DNA of 64,000 nt from Terrimonas ginsenosidimutans (lineage in GTDB: Bacteria; Bacteroidota; Bacteroidia; Chitinophagales; Chitinophagaceae). The notes beneath the pieces are model-generated. The model made no database searches and was not told the DNA's origin. It saw only the letters and a list, made by a program, of their open reading frames with translations. Position numbers and translations under genes: made by a program. Location: contig NZ_JAKLTR010000001.1 in assembly GCF_022012415.1 (NCBI RefSeq), positions 186,001 to 250,000 of the forward strand, written 5' to 3'. Below are positions 9,048-16,834 of the stretch, in pieces. Each line of letters opens with the position of its first letter. The stretch's first letter is position 1.

Positions 9048-10101
9048 AAAAAATAACTTCGATACTACATTTTTGAACAGATTAAAAAAGCTCCCTTCCT
9101 TAGATAGTCTGGACCTGCATCGCTGGGCAGACTACATCGAACTTCGATGTTTTTTTAATCCGGACGAAACTTTCTCAAGAGATGAGTTCCTTGACTGTAT
9201 CAAGGATTATGATGATTTTTTCATTACAAAGAATTCAACTGTAGATTATACAACCCACCTTGTAAACGATGAGTACGATGATGAAGAAGTTAATCATTCG
9301 GTCTTAAATGACCGAGCTTATCGAAGTGATATGAGACAAAGATTTGCTGAGGATTGTTTCAGGATTCTCGAATCACGGGTACATATTTTTAAAAATTATC
9401 CCTTTACAATTTCAAGTAACAAACGTGTACTTTACCGAAATAAGCACCTGAACATTAAAAATAAATACTACGCATTTTTATTATTCACATCTTCATTAGA
9501 CTACATCGGAAATCATCAAGATTTGTTTATCTCAAGTTTTGACATTTTTTGCCTACTTGTTTTGAAAACTTTATTGCCAACTAGAGCTGAAGCCCATTTA
9601 TTTAAACCATCATCTGCTAGTATTTCTAATAATATATTTGAAGGAAAACAAGAAGACAGACTTGAGCAGTTGAGTAAGCACCTCCATGAGACTCTCATTA
9701 ATGAGGGAAAAAAAGGAAACTTAAAAAAGAAGAAAAATGTCAATAGCGTTGATTTGATTGCTTGGGTTTCAAATGGCGATTCTCAGAATCATTTGTTGTC
9801 TTATACTGGACAAATTTTCTACGCTCTAGATTGGGTGGATCAAAATTATCTAAACAGAGCTAAATCCTTATTATCTATAATTCGAATTTCCGTCCCACCC
9901 GTGAATCTTACTTTCATCCCCTTTAGCTTCAGAAACTGTGAGGGTCACTGGCAAAGAGAAACAGATATTGGAGAGTGTGTGTTATTAGATCGGCAGAGAT
10001 TGCTATACCATTTCCAACACAACAAAAGCTTTTTTACGTCATTGCCATGCTACGATGTACTAGAATATTTGTCAAAGGTTAAGGATAAGGTTTACAATTA
10101 G
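9040..10101 (+). CDS. Unknown protein co-translated with the ParB-like gene
   Basis: A 353-residue protein with a GTG start lying inside the end of the ParB-like gene (8-bp overlap). I do not recognise a family. Visible features are an acidic N-terminal section (LHRWADYIELRCFF, RDEFLDCIKDYDDFF), a hydrophobic middle (YYAFLLFTSSLDYIG...SFDIFCLLVLKTLL, ~150-185), a Lys-rich segment near 225-235, and a Cys/His/Trp-containing C-terminus. There is no signal peptide. The coupling suggests a two-component system in which the ParB-like protein binds DNA or nucleotide and this protein is the partner or effector; that is inference. Confidence 0.55.
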   Translation: MSRKNNFDTTFLNRLKKLPSLDSLDLHRWADYIELRCFFNPDETFSRDEFLDCIKDYDDFFITKNSTVDYTTHLVNDEYDDEEVNHSVLNDRAYRSDMRQRFAEDCFRILESRVHIFKNYPFTISSNKRVLYRNKHLNIKNKYYAFLLFTSSLDYIGNHQDLFISSFDIFCLLVLKTLLPTRAEAHLFKPSSASISNNIFEGKQEDRLEQLSKHLHETLINEGKKGNLKKKKNVNSVDLIAWVSNGDSQNHLLSYTGQIFYALDWVDQNYLNRAKSLLSIIRISVPPVNLTFIPFSFRNCEGHWQRETDIGECVLLDRQRLLYHFQHNKSFFTSLPCYDVLEYLSKVKDKVYN

Positions 10102-10361
10102 CTCAAGTCTTAATATCACTACTTTCATTTGGATCAAAATATGTGGAAAAAATCAGAACAATTCGATCGTTTAAATTTGTAATTTATTTAATGCCCATTC
10201 TATTTAATAATCGTGAAATTCGCGTTAAATAGAGTGGAGGTTTTTTCTGATTATTGTATACTATGATTTAGATTTCTTCTTTTAAAAAAAATGGCTCCCA
10301 CATCCAAAAGTGGTCAAGATCGCGGCATGATGGCGAGTAGACTTTAAATAATTCCACTTAA

Positions 10362-10577
10362 TTACCTTTTTAGCTTTAAATCGCTATATAAGGCCACTAT
10401 TAAATCACCTGGATTTACGTCTATTGCCAGTGCAATTAAATACAACTCGTCTGCCCTTAATTTAGCCGAGTGATTCAGCGTCAACTCACTTAGTCGCGGC
10501 TTACTAAGCCCAGTCTTCCTTGCAACTTCAGATTTATTAACAGACTTCGATATCAAATACTCACCAAGTTTCGTCAT
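10362..10577 (-). CDS. XRE-family HTH regulator next to the first radC pair
   Basis: A 71-residue protein that is essentially one Cro/CI-type helix-turn-helix (NKSEVARKTGLSKPRLSELT, ~14-33, is the HTH core). It is transcribed away from the radC pair, with a 156-bp AT-rich shared control region. A non-identical XRE gene occupies the same position beside the second radC pair at 33.6 kb, so regulator plus radC pair looks like one cassette. Likely it represses the divergent radC promoter and itself. Confidence 0.75.
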   Translation of the reverse strand: MTKLGEYLISKSVNKSEVARKTGLSKPRLSELTLNHSAKLRADELYLIALAIDVNPGDLIVALYSDLKLKR

Positions 10578-10617
10578 CGACGCTCAAATTTTTTTAAACG
10601 TTTTTAAAGAACTAATT

Positions 10618-10733
10618 TAAAAAAGTTAAGAATTTCTGAACTTTTATTTTATACGATATCAGAATTTCTTTAATTTAGTTAAGACTTTCTTTAAATTACT
10701 AAAGACTTTATTAACTATAAAACACCTATTCAT
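10618..10733. promoter_or_regulatory. Divergent control region with TTAAGA/TCTTAA-like repeats
   Basis: The AT-rich region between the XRE gene and the first radC contains several related, imperfect inverted motifs. Examples are AGTTAAGAATTTCTGAACT near 10625, TTAAGACTTTCTTTAA near 10679, and CTAAAGACTTTATTAAC near 10699. They are plausible operators for the divergent XRE protein. The exact boundaries are a visual judgement. Confidence 0.35.
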
Positions 10734-11207
10734 ATGCAAATCCGTCTCAATCAAAAGCAAAACCTCCACATCCAAACCTCCTCCGACATCTTCCACCTCC
10801 TCCAACCCGCCTTCCTCCGCCAATCCAAACTCGACCGCGATCGCGAGCACCTCTGGCTCATGTGTCTCGATCACTCCCAAACCGTCCGCACCCTCGAACT
10901 CCTCGGTCTCGGCACCCAGCAGACCGTCCTCATCGATGCCATGGAAGTGTTTCATCGCGCCTTGATAAGACGTGCAGCGTCGATCGTCGTCGCGCACAAC
11001 CATCCCGCCGGCAGCTTAAAGCCCTCCCGGTCCGACATCACCGCCACAGAAAAACTCGTGGAAGCCAGCCGCTTCCTGAATATCAAATTGCTCGATCACC
11101 TGATCATTTCCGAAACTGAATTCTACAGCTTCAAGGATGGTGGTGAATTCGAGAAGATGCAGACAAGAAAATTCATCATGTTCAACAGTGTCCTGGCGAT
11201 GGAGTGA
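10734..11207 (+). CDS. RadC-like JAB/MPN+ domain protein (first of pair 1)
   Basis: A 157-residue protein made only of the RadC-type JAB domain. The JAMM metal motif is intact: His88-X-His90 followed by Asp101 in VAHNHPAGSLKPSRSD, with the upstream Glu38 in REHL. The N-terminal HhH part of canonical RadC is absent, as in mobile-element RadC proteins. The protein is nearly identical to the one at 33936, so the cassette has been duplicated. A second RadC-like gene follows 67 bp downstream. The biochemical role of this family is unsettled; association with mobile elements is well known. Confidence 0.85.
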   Translation: MQIRLNQKQNLHIQTSSDIFHLLQPAFLRQSKLDRDREHLWLMCLDHSQTVRTLELLGLGTQQTVLIDAMEVFHRALIRRAASIVVAHNHPAGSLKPSRSDITATEKLVEASRFLNIKLLDHLIISETEFYSFKDGGEFEKMQTRKFIMFNSVLAME

Positions 11208-11274
11208 TCCGGCTGCTTGCTCATAAGAACATTCAATCAATCCCTGATTCCCGAACCAATTAAACAACCTACCC

Positions 11275-11808
11275 ATGAAGATCGATCAACCGATAACCGC
11301 TATCGAAACAGCTAACCACTACATCCGCTCCGCCGCCGATGTCTTCTCCCTCCTTCAGCCCGTTCTGCTCGCCACGCCCTATCCCCACCGCAACCGCGAA
11401 CATGTCTGGACCATCAGCCTTGACTCCGCCAGTAAAGTGCTGCACATCGAACTCGTCACCATGGGCAGTGTGAACCGCGCGATCATCGAGCCGATGGAAC
11501 TCTTCAGCACACCGCTGCAGAAAAGAGCGGTGAGGCTGATCATCGCGCACAATCACCCCGGAGGATTATTGCGGCCATCAGCAGCGGATAGATCCATGGC
11601 AGGAGAATTGAATCGCCTGGGCAGGGAATTGAAAGTACCGGTGATCGATCATGTGATCATCACGGAAGATGGATATCACAGTTTTGCTGAGCAGGATCAG
11701 ATGACAGAGCTGCCGCGAAAAGAGATCATGCATGCAGCGATGGAAATGAATTCAAGCAGCTTTCGAAGGATAAAAAGGAAGAGGATGGTGAGAAGGCGGT
11801 TTGTGTGA
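11275..11808 (+). CDS. RadC-like JAB/MPN+ domain protein (second of pair 1), basic tail
   Basis: A 177-residue RadC-type JAB protein with metal motif AHNHPGGLLRPSAAD (His92, His94, Asp105) and Glu42. It diverges clearly from the upstream RadC. Its C-terminus is strongly basic (SFRRIKRKRMVRRRFV), a tail not found in the first gene but repeated in its copy at 34480 and in most nearby stubs, so it may contact nucleic acid. The DNA of this gene, especially its last ~200 bp, is the parent-type sequence of most radC fragments scattered through the window. Confidence 0.85.
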   Translation: MKIDQPITAIETANHYIRSAADVFSLLQPVLLATPYPHRNREHVWTISLDSASKVLHIELVTMGSVNRAIIEPMELFSTPLQKRAVRLIIAHNHPGGLLRPSAADRSMAGELNRLGRELKVPVIDHVIITEDGYHSFAEQDQMTELPRKEIMHAAMEMNSSSFRRIKRKRMVRRRFV

Positions 11809-12015
11809 AGGATGGCCTGGCATTTCTGGCCTATTAAAAGAACTTACGCCTTTCATAAGTATTGCCAGGCTGCATAGCTGTGTTGAATTTAGAACTTTCT
11901 CTATCTCCATTTAGACCGCAAAAAATATATCCTTCCATTTCCTTCTTTGCTTTTTACTCCTCCACTAATTTGTGATGCTAAAATTATTTTCCTGTATAAC
12001 CAGCATTAGTGACGG

Positions 12016-12105
12016 ATGAATATGGAAAAGAGTATACCATCAGGAATAATTCGTTTGCTGCAACAAACAGAGAATATTCATCTTGAATTCAAGACAGCGG
12101 AATGA
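12016..12105 (+). pseudogene. N-terminal stub of an AlbA_2/Schlafen-like (divergent AAA_4) protein
   Basis: A 29-residue frame reads MNMEKSIPSGIIRLLQQTEN followed by IHLEFKTAE and a stop. The spacing and the LLxxxEnxxlEFK signature match the first residues of AlbA_2-domain proteins, whose normal length is several hundred residues. The stop falls just after the signature and nothing recognisable follows, so only a relic remains. Confidence 0.45.
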
Positions 12106-12121
12106 ATTGAGTTTAGAACAA

Positions 12122-12205
12122 TTTGAGTTTATGTTTTTGGAAATCACCAAAATGATGCGTAAATTGCAACTAGATTTTAGTTACAATTTCCCACATAAAC
12201 TCAAA
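12122..12205. repeat. Nested inverted repeat upstream of hicA
   Basis: The outer arms are perfect 12-mers, TTTGAGTTTATG (12122-12133) and CATAAACTCAAA (12194-12205). Inside is a second inverted repeat, AAATTGCAACTA (12161-12172) against TAGTTACAATTT (12178-12189), with one mismatch. It lies just upstream of hicA and could be a HicB operator, a folded leader, or a small non-autonomous element. Confidence 0.55.
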
Positions 12206-12254
12206 CATCATGTATGAACAAAAAAATCGGTAACCAGCGTAATAAAGTAGTTCA

Positions 12255-12515
12255 ATGGGAAAAATTGATAAGCTAACAGAAAGATTGTTATCCAGACCCA
12301 AAGATTTTACATGGGAAGAACTTAAAAAATTATTGGCTCATTATGGATATATAGAGATGAAAACGGGAAAAACAGGTGGATCGAGACGGAAATTCGCAAA
12401 CAAGGAAAAGGATATGATTAGCCTGCATAAACCACATCCGCAAAATATTCTAAAGTCCTACCAGATCGATGACGTAGTGACTCACTTAAAAGAGAGGGGG
12501 TTATTAAATGACTGA
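12255..12515 (+). CDS. hicA: HicA-type mRNA interferase toxin
   Basis: An 86-residue protein with the double-stranded RNA-binding-like HicA fold. It shows FTWEELKKLLAHYGY, a basic GGSRRKF segment, and the family HxPHP-type motif ISLHKPHP, which carries the catalytic His. HicA cuts mRNA and is neutralised by HicB. The toxin gene is first and overlaps hicB by 8 bp, the usual arrangement. Confidence 0.88.
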   Translation: MGKIDKLTERLLSRPKDFTWEELKKLLAHYGYIEMKTGKTGGSRRKFANKEKDMISLHKPHPQNILKSYQIDDVVTHLKERGLLND

Positions 12516-12936
12516 TGTTTTACAATACAAGAACTATTATGCCGAGGTGCACTTCAGTGCTGAAGACGAAGTGTTTCATGGAAAGATCATTGGCATAAAT
12601 GATCTCGTGAATTTTGAGGGAAGCACAGTTAAAGAATTGAAAAAGGCATTTCACGAAGCTTTGGATGATTATCTGGAGACCTGTGAAGAACTCGGCAAAG
12701 AACCGGAAAAGACTTACAAGGGAAGTTTTAATGTTCGTATCCCGTCCGACTTGCATCGGCAGGCGGCCAGATATGCAGCCCTGAAAAATATGACTTTGAA
12801 TGATTTCGTTCGACATGCAATCGATACGGTTTTGTCAAAACCGCCTAATACACGAACGACAAACTTCATTCTTTTGTTTTTAACTTTTATAGGACCCGCT
12901 CTAATAGCGGGTTTTCTTTTATATGAGAATTCTTGA
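12508..12936 (+). CDS. hicB: HicB-type antitoxin with abnormal hydrophobic C-terminus
   Basis: Residues ~1-65 form the partial RNase H-like HicB fold (YYAEVHFSAEDEVFHGKI...EALDDYLE) and ~70-110 a ribbon-helix-helix-type DNA-binding segment (SFNVRIPSDLHRQAARYA...LNDFVRHAI), as in type II HicB proteins. Normal proteins end near residue 112-115. Here the frame runs on for about 27 residues through a terminator-like hairpin, giving the hydrophobic tail NFILLFLTFIGPALIAGFLL. This looks like loss of the native stop. The antitoxin core is intact. A radC stub follows directly. Confidence 0.85.
   Translation: MTDVLQYKNYYAEVHFSAEDEVFHGKIIGINDLVNFEGSTVKELKKAFHEALDDYLETCEELGKEPEKTYKGSFNVRIPSDLHRQAARYAALKNMTLNDFVRHAIDTVLSKPPNTRTTNFILLFLTFIGPALIAGFLLYENS
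12894..12920 (+). terminator. Intrinsic terminator of the hicAB operon, inside the extended hicB frame
   Basis: A seven-base-pair stem, ACCCGCT / AGCGGGT with a CTAAT loop, is followed by TTTCTTTT. It has the look of a standard rho-independent terminator and lies within the 3' end of the extended hicB reading frame. Confidence 0.75.
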
Positions 12937-13211
12937 CGCGGGAGAATTGATGCAGCCGCCGGCAGCAGACAGATCCATAGCGGGAGAATTGATAAGCTGG
13001 CCCGGACATGATGCGGGGGCTGGGCCGGGAGTTGAAAATCCCGGTGATCGATCATGTGATCATCACGGAGGATGGATATTACAGTTTTGCAGAGCAGGAT
13101 CAGATGACAGAGCTGCCGCGAGAAGAGATCATACATGCAACAATGGAAATGAATACAAGCAGTTTCCGGAGGATAAAGAGGAAGAGGATGGTTAGGAGGA
13201 GGTTTGTTTGA
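12935..13211 (+). pseudogene. radC stub S1 (3' part of a second-type radC)
   Basis: Homologous to the last ~250 bp of the radC at 11275-11808, ending at the same stop codon position. Readable pieces include the region after the JAMM motif (PPAADRSIAGEL) and then, from 13008, RELKIPVIDHVIITEDGYYS and the basic tail FRRIKRKRMVRRRFV. The reading frame is broken near 12990. The 5' half, including the metal-binding histidines, is gone. It begins immediately after hicB. Confidence 0.85.
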
Positions 13212-13224
13212 CCATCCCTTAAAA

Positions 13225-13433
13225 TTGTAAGCGTTTTACAACTTGTCTCTATATAGAGCATTTCTGTAATCACGTTTACATATTATTTGCTAATTATATT
13301 ATAGGCATTCCGCTATCCTCTAATAGCAACTTATCTATCTATATAATTATCGTTTATTTATAACTAATCAATTAAACTGTAAGTATACTTACAACTTTTT
13401 AATTTGACTTTGAAATTGTAATCATACTTACAA
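13225..13433. promoter_or_regulatory. Four TTGTAA-N5/6-TTACAA palindromes upstream of the DUF4143 ATPase
   Basis: Sites: TTGTAAGCGTTTTACAA (13225), TGTAATCACGTTTACA (13265), TGTAAGTATACTTACA (13378, a perfect palindrome) and TTGTAATCATACTTACAA (13416). The first two begin 40 bp apart and the last two 39 bp apart. The last ends 2 bp before the ATPase ATG, so occupancy would block initiation or transcription. A related pair occurs at 18578/18618. Confidence 0.7.
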
Positions 13434-13435
13434 CT

Positions 13436-14656
13436 ATGAAAATTCCTTGTTCCATAAAGCAACGTGATACCTATGTAGATCGAATACGCCCCTATATCGG
13501 AAAGAACCTTATAAAAGTTCTTTCTGGACAGCGACGCGTTGGAAAAAGCTATCTCCTCTATCAACTCATGCAGCTGATCCTTGAAGAACAGCCAGGCACT
13601 AACCTTATTTACATCAATAAGGAAGACCTCCAATTCGATAACATACAAACTGCAAAAGATCTGAACGGCTATGTGACGTCTCTACTCAAACCCACCACCC
13701 GAAATGCCATCTTTATCGACGAAATCCAGGATATACAGGATTTTGAAAAAGCATTGCACTCTTTACTGCTGGATGAATTGAATGACCTCTACATAACAGG
13801 AAATAACGCCCATATGCTCTCAGGGGAACTGGCAACCTATCTCAGCGGCAGATATATTGAGTTTAATATCTACAGCCTTTCCTATAATGAATTCCTGTTT
13901 TTCCATCAATTGGCAGACAACAACGAATCATTAGAGTTATACATAAAATACGGTGGATTGCCCTACCTGATCAACCTTGCATTGAACGATCAGGTATTTG
14001 AATACCTGACAAGCGTTTACTCAACGATCATTTACAGGGATGTTGTAAGTAGCTACGCCATTCGTAATACCCAATTCCTGGAAAAGCTGGTTTCATTTCT
14101 GGCAGATAATATCGGCAGCTTGTTTTCGGCTAAACGCATCAGCGACTTTTTGAAATCGCAGCACATCAATCTCGCGCATAACCAGGTACTTCAATACTCT
14201 TCTTACCTGACAAGCGCACACATCATCCACGACGTACAACGCTATGACATTGCCGGCCGCCGGATCTTCGAGATCGGAAGCAAATTCTATTTTGAGAATA
14301 CGGGCATCCGGAATGCGATTACAGGGTACTACATTAAGGATAAAGCGAAACTGCTGGAAAACGTCGTCTATAACCACTTACTTTTCCTCGGGTACGACGT
14401 AAAAGTCGGCGCCTTGAATACGCAGGAGATAGACTTTGTTTGTGAACGGGGAGGAGAACGAGCTTATGTACAGGTCGCGTTACGCTTAGGGGAACAGGCA
14501 ACGATTGACCGTGAATTTGGAAACCTATTGAGCATCCAGGATAATTATCCAAAGATGGTGGTTACCGAAGAGCAATTCGATGGAAATACGCATGAAGGAA
14601 TAAAGCATGTGCAGATCCGGGAGTTTTTGAAGATGAAAAATATTCATGAGGTGTGA
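13436..14656 (+). CDS. AAA_14 / DUF4143 ATPase
   Basis: A 406-residue protein. Walker A is SGQRRVGKSYLL (~30-41) and Walker B IFIDEIQDI (~92-100), followed by a sensor-type ITGNNAHML segment. A winged-helix-like region lies around 220-260. The C-terminal DUF4143 domain contains EIDFVCERGGERAYVQV (~338-355), a PD-(D/E)xK-like layout in which Gln takes the place of the usual Lys. These ATPases are abundant in Bacteroidota and behave like mobile, stand-alone regulators or toxin-like genes; their function is not known. The operators upstream suggest tight, perhaps self-imposed, control. Confidence 0.8.
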   Translation: MKIPCSIKQRDTYVDRIRPYIGKNLIKVLSGQRRVGKSYLLYQLMQLILEEQPGTNLIYINKEDLQFDNIQTAKDLNGYVTSLLKPTTRNAIFIDEIQDIQDFEKALHSLLLDELNDLYITGNNAHMLSGELATYLSGRYIEFNIYSLSYNEFLFFHQLADNNESLELYIKYGGLPYLINLALNDQVFEYLTSVYSTIIYRDVVSSYAIRNTQFLEKLVSFLADNIGSLFSAKRISDFLKSQHINLAHNQVLQYSSYLTSAHIIHDVQRYDIAGRRIFEIGSKFYFENTGIRNAITGYYIKDKAKLLENVVYNHLLFLGYDVKVGALNTQEIDFVCERGGERAYVQVALRLGEQATIDREFGNLLSIQDNYPKMVVTEEQFDGNTHEGIKHVQIREFLKMKNIHEV

Positions 14657-14690
14657 TAAAAAAAACTCCTTTTCGCAATTTATATAACGG

Positions 14691-14895
14691 TAGAGTTGAA
14701 TCGTTCAGGTAGGGAATTGAAAGTACCGGTGATCGATCATGTGATCATTACGGAGGAAGCGTATTATAGTTTTGCAGAGCAGGATCAGATGTCAGAGCTC
14801 CCGCGAAAGAGATCATGCATGCAACAATGGAGATGAATACAAGCAGTTTCCGGAGGATAAAAAGGAGAAGGATGTTGATGAGGAGGTTTGTGTGA
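14691..14895 (+). pseudogene. radC stub S2
   Basis: Matches the last ~200 bp of the second-type radC, from the GRELKVPVIDHVI region to the stop codon. One A is missing in the stretch CCGCGAAAGAGATC (intact copies read CCGCGAAAAGAGATC), which shifts the frame. It begins ~35 bp after the ATPase stop. Confidence 0.82.
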
Positions 14896-14999
14896 CGCTT
14901 TGCCCAATCGACAATAATTTGGAAAAAACTGCTGATCCTATCTCTCCTTTGTTGACTGAATATTACCCCGGCTCAGCTCGCGGCTGGCCATATTTTCAG

Positions 15000-15020
15000 C
15001 TGTTGCTTTTTTTGCAACAG
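15000..15020. repeat. Perfect hairpin, CTGTTGC / GCAACAG
   Basis: Seven-base-pair perfect arms around a loop of seven T. The surrounding 14.9-15.3 kb stretch has no recognisable gene apart from radC debris. Confidence 0.5.
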
Positions 15021-15073
15021 TTTCCTGCGGGTCTGACTTTATTACCCGGGATGGATAATACTTTCGATAGCAC

Positions 15074-15125
15074 AGCATCAAACGACAGAGCTGCCGCGGA
15101 AAGAGATCATTCATGCAACCATGGG
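15074..15125 (+). pseudogene. radC stub S3 (about 50 bp)
   Basis: A short block matching the radC segment that encodes TELPRKEIMHATM (GACAGAGCTGCCGCGG and GAGATCATTCATGCAACCATGG are readable). Both flanks are unrelated to radC. Confidence 0.6.
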
Positions 15126-15347
15126 CCACCAATGAAGTTGCAGTTGCCTCAGTCTTTTGACGCAAGACCAATCACAAAAAGTCCCCGGAATAACCCTTGA
15201 CCACTACCCTGAGAGGAACGTCCGGCGATCCCGCAACACGCAACCGCCATACCTGATTGGCTTTCAATTTTATGTATACCATGTAAAAAACCGACAATCA
15301 TTTAATCACTTGAAAATTAAAAACTTATATTACTTTTTGAACCGTTG

Positions 15348-15578
15348 ACCTACAGCTAACCTACTGATCACCTACAGCTCACCTACAGTGCACCTACTAC
15401 ACACCTACTGAGTACCTACTAAGATCCTACTGAAGTCCTACCAGGGTCTTACTAACGTCTTACCATTATTCTACCGGGAACCTACCAGTGACCTATCACA
15501 TCTCTGCGGTATCTCTCCACTATCTGTATTGCCGGCCTACTGCGGACCTACCATCGCTCTACAATGAGCCTGCCCTCG
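15348..15578. repeat. Degenerate tandem array, 21 units with exact 11-bp period, core CCTAC
   Basis: The units read ACCTACAGCTA, ACCTACTGATC, ACCTACAGCTC, ACCTACAGTGC, ACCTACTACAC, ACCTACTGAGT, ACCTACTAAGA, and so on. The pattern is NCCTAC plus five free bases. The period stays at 11 for all 21 units without an indel. The core is near-perfect in units 1-9, 13 and 18-19, and weaker (CTCTGC, CTCTCC, CTGTAT) in the others. Stop codons occur in all forward frames. The period does not match a codon multiple or any known CRISPR unit. It lies directly before radC stub S4. No function is known to me. Confidence 0.85.
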
Positions 15579-15585
15579 ACTAGTT

Positions 15586-15783
15586 CCTGGGCATGGGCCA
15601 TAAATTGAAAGTACCGGTGATCGATTATGTGATCATCACAGAGGACGGATATTACAGTTTTGCAGAGCAGGATGAGATGACAGAGCTGCCGCGAAAGAGA
15701 TCATGCACGCAATGATGGAAATGAATACAAGCAGTTTTCGAAAGATAAAGACGAGAAGGATGGTAAGGAGGAGGTTTGTGTGA
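15586..15783 (+). pseudogene. radC stub S4
   Basis: Matches the last ~195 bp of the second-type radC up to the same stop codon. It carries the same missing A (CCGCGAAAGAGATC) as stub S2, suggesting the two stubs share a decayed ancestor or were copied from each other. It follows the 11-bp array directly. Confidence 0.82.
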
Positions 15784-15910
15784 GAATGCTACTATCTGCA
15801 GGCATCATGTACATGAGGCAAGAGTGGCACTTCCATCCACCTGCCACGATTACTCATAGATAGGTTCTCAAATTGGGCTTATGTAATATCTTAGCCTTAT
15901 AACAGCACCC

Positions 15911-16156
15911 ATGACCGCCGACGAACTAAAGGAAACATACGCAAAGCTATCAACCGAAGAACTGTTGGAGATCCTTGACAATAAATTCGACTATACTGAT
16001 CTTGCCGTTAGTGTGGCACTTACGGAACTTTCTTCCCGAAAGATTTCGAAGGAGGATATTACTACTTACAAAGCAGCACAGGTATCTAAAGTTGTTGAAC
16101 ATATCCGACGCAAGATCTCAGATGACCTAAACCTGCTGCAAAAGAATAACATCTAA
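15911..16156 (+). CDS. Small acidic helical protein, unknown
   Basis: An 81-residue protein beginning MTADELKETYAKLSTEELLE and continuing with a conserved-looking YTDLAVSVALTELSSRKISKEDI segment. This matches a small domain frequent at the start of Bacteroidota proteins of unknown function, where ageing repeats of 'A...EL..R.is.eei' occur. No membrane segment or catalytic motif. It may be an intact small protein or the N-terminus of a longer, lost one. Confidence 0.5.
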   Translation: MTADELKETYAKLSTEELLEILDNKFDYTDLAVSVALTELSSRKISKEDITTYKAAQVSKVVEHIRRKISDDLNLLQKNNI

Positions 16157-16164
16157 CCGTGCAT

Positions 16165-16690
16165 GGCTCAACCTCAATGAAATTCACAAAGAATTAAAAG
16201 CTATCAATTACCAGTTCATACCAAATCCTGAATTTGATTGGCAAAAACCGTTGACAACACCTCCGACTGACACGAACTTATAGATTACAGAACTTCAATC
16301 AAAGGTCAGCCATACGGGCCATATCCCGCTATCATTGCAATATTTCTACCGCCAGATCGGCTCCTGTAATTTTTGTTGGGATTATGAAACAGGTCCTGTA
16401 TTCGCTGGGAAGGGGCCGACCCGATCGACATTCCGACAGTGAACGAACTGATTGAAATGGTAAATGAAGAGTTTGAAGAGGAAGAGATCTTTATCTCAGG
16501 TGACGTACTATACAAAGACAACATCAGCGGATCTTCCGGCGGACATTTGAAAATTGCGGATTCACACTGGCAACCAATTGCAATTACCCTGATCTGGATG
16601 CATTCTGTGGGAGAGTGAGATCGCGCTTGCTCCCGATATGATCGTACCCTCATCCAAATCTGCTGACAACAATTATTACTTAATCTATTT
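16165..16690 (+). pseudogene. Frameshifted immunity-like protein (SMI1/KNR4-like style)
   Basis: Two adjoining frames encode parts of one protein. The first, near 16320-16410, reads PLSLQYFYRQIGSCNFCWDY; the second, from ~16408, reads WEGADPIDIPTVNELIEMVN and then SGDVLYKDNISGSSGGHLKI. The combination FYR.iGscnf.wdy...WEGADPI...Lhkdnisg is typical of small intracellular immunity-type proteins of Bacteroidota. At least one frameshift and several stops show that it is dead. Family assignment is from memory of the pattern. Confidence 0.55.
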
Positions 16691-16834
16691 TGCTGCCATT
16701 TTTAAACAACATGCAAACTCCTATAGCTCAGGAGAAATCCCGTTACTGGCTGATAGCACTCATCTTTCTTTGGTTACAGATTATTGCCCACTCATTTAAC
16801 ATAACAGGATAATAAAATCTCAGGCGATAACTTC

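Noticed and set aside
15348-15578. Possible CRISPR array
   Set aside because: The unit is 11 bp with a 5-6 bp constant core. CRISPR repeats are usually over 20 bp and identical, with spacers of similar size, and no cas gene is present.
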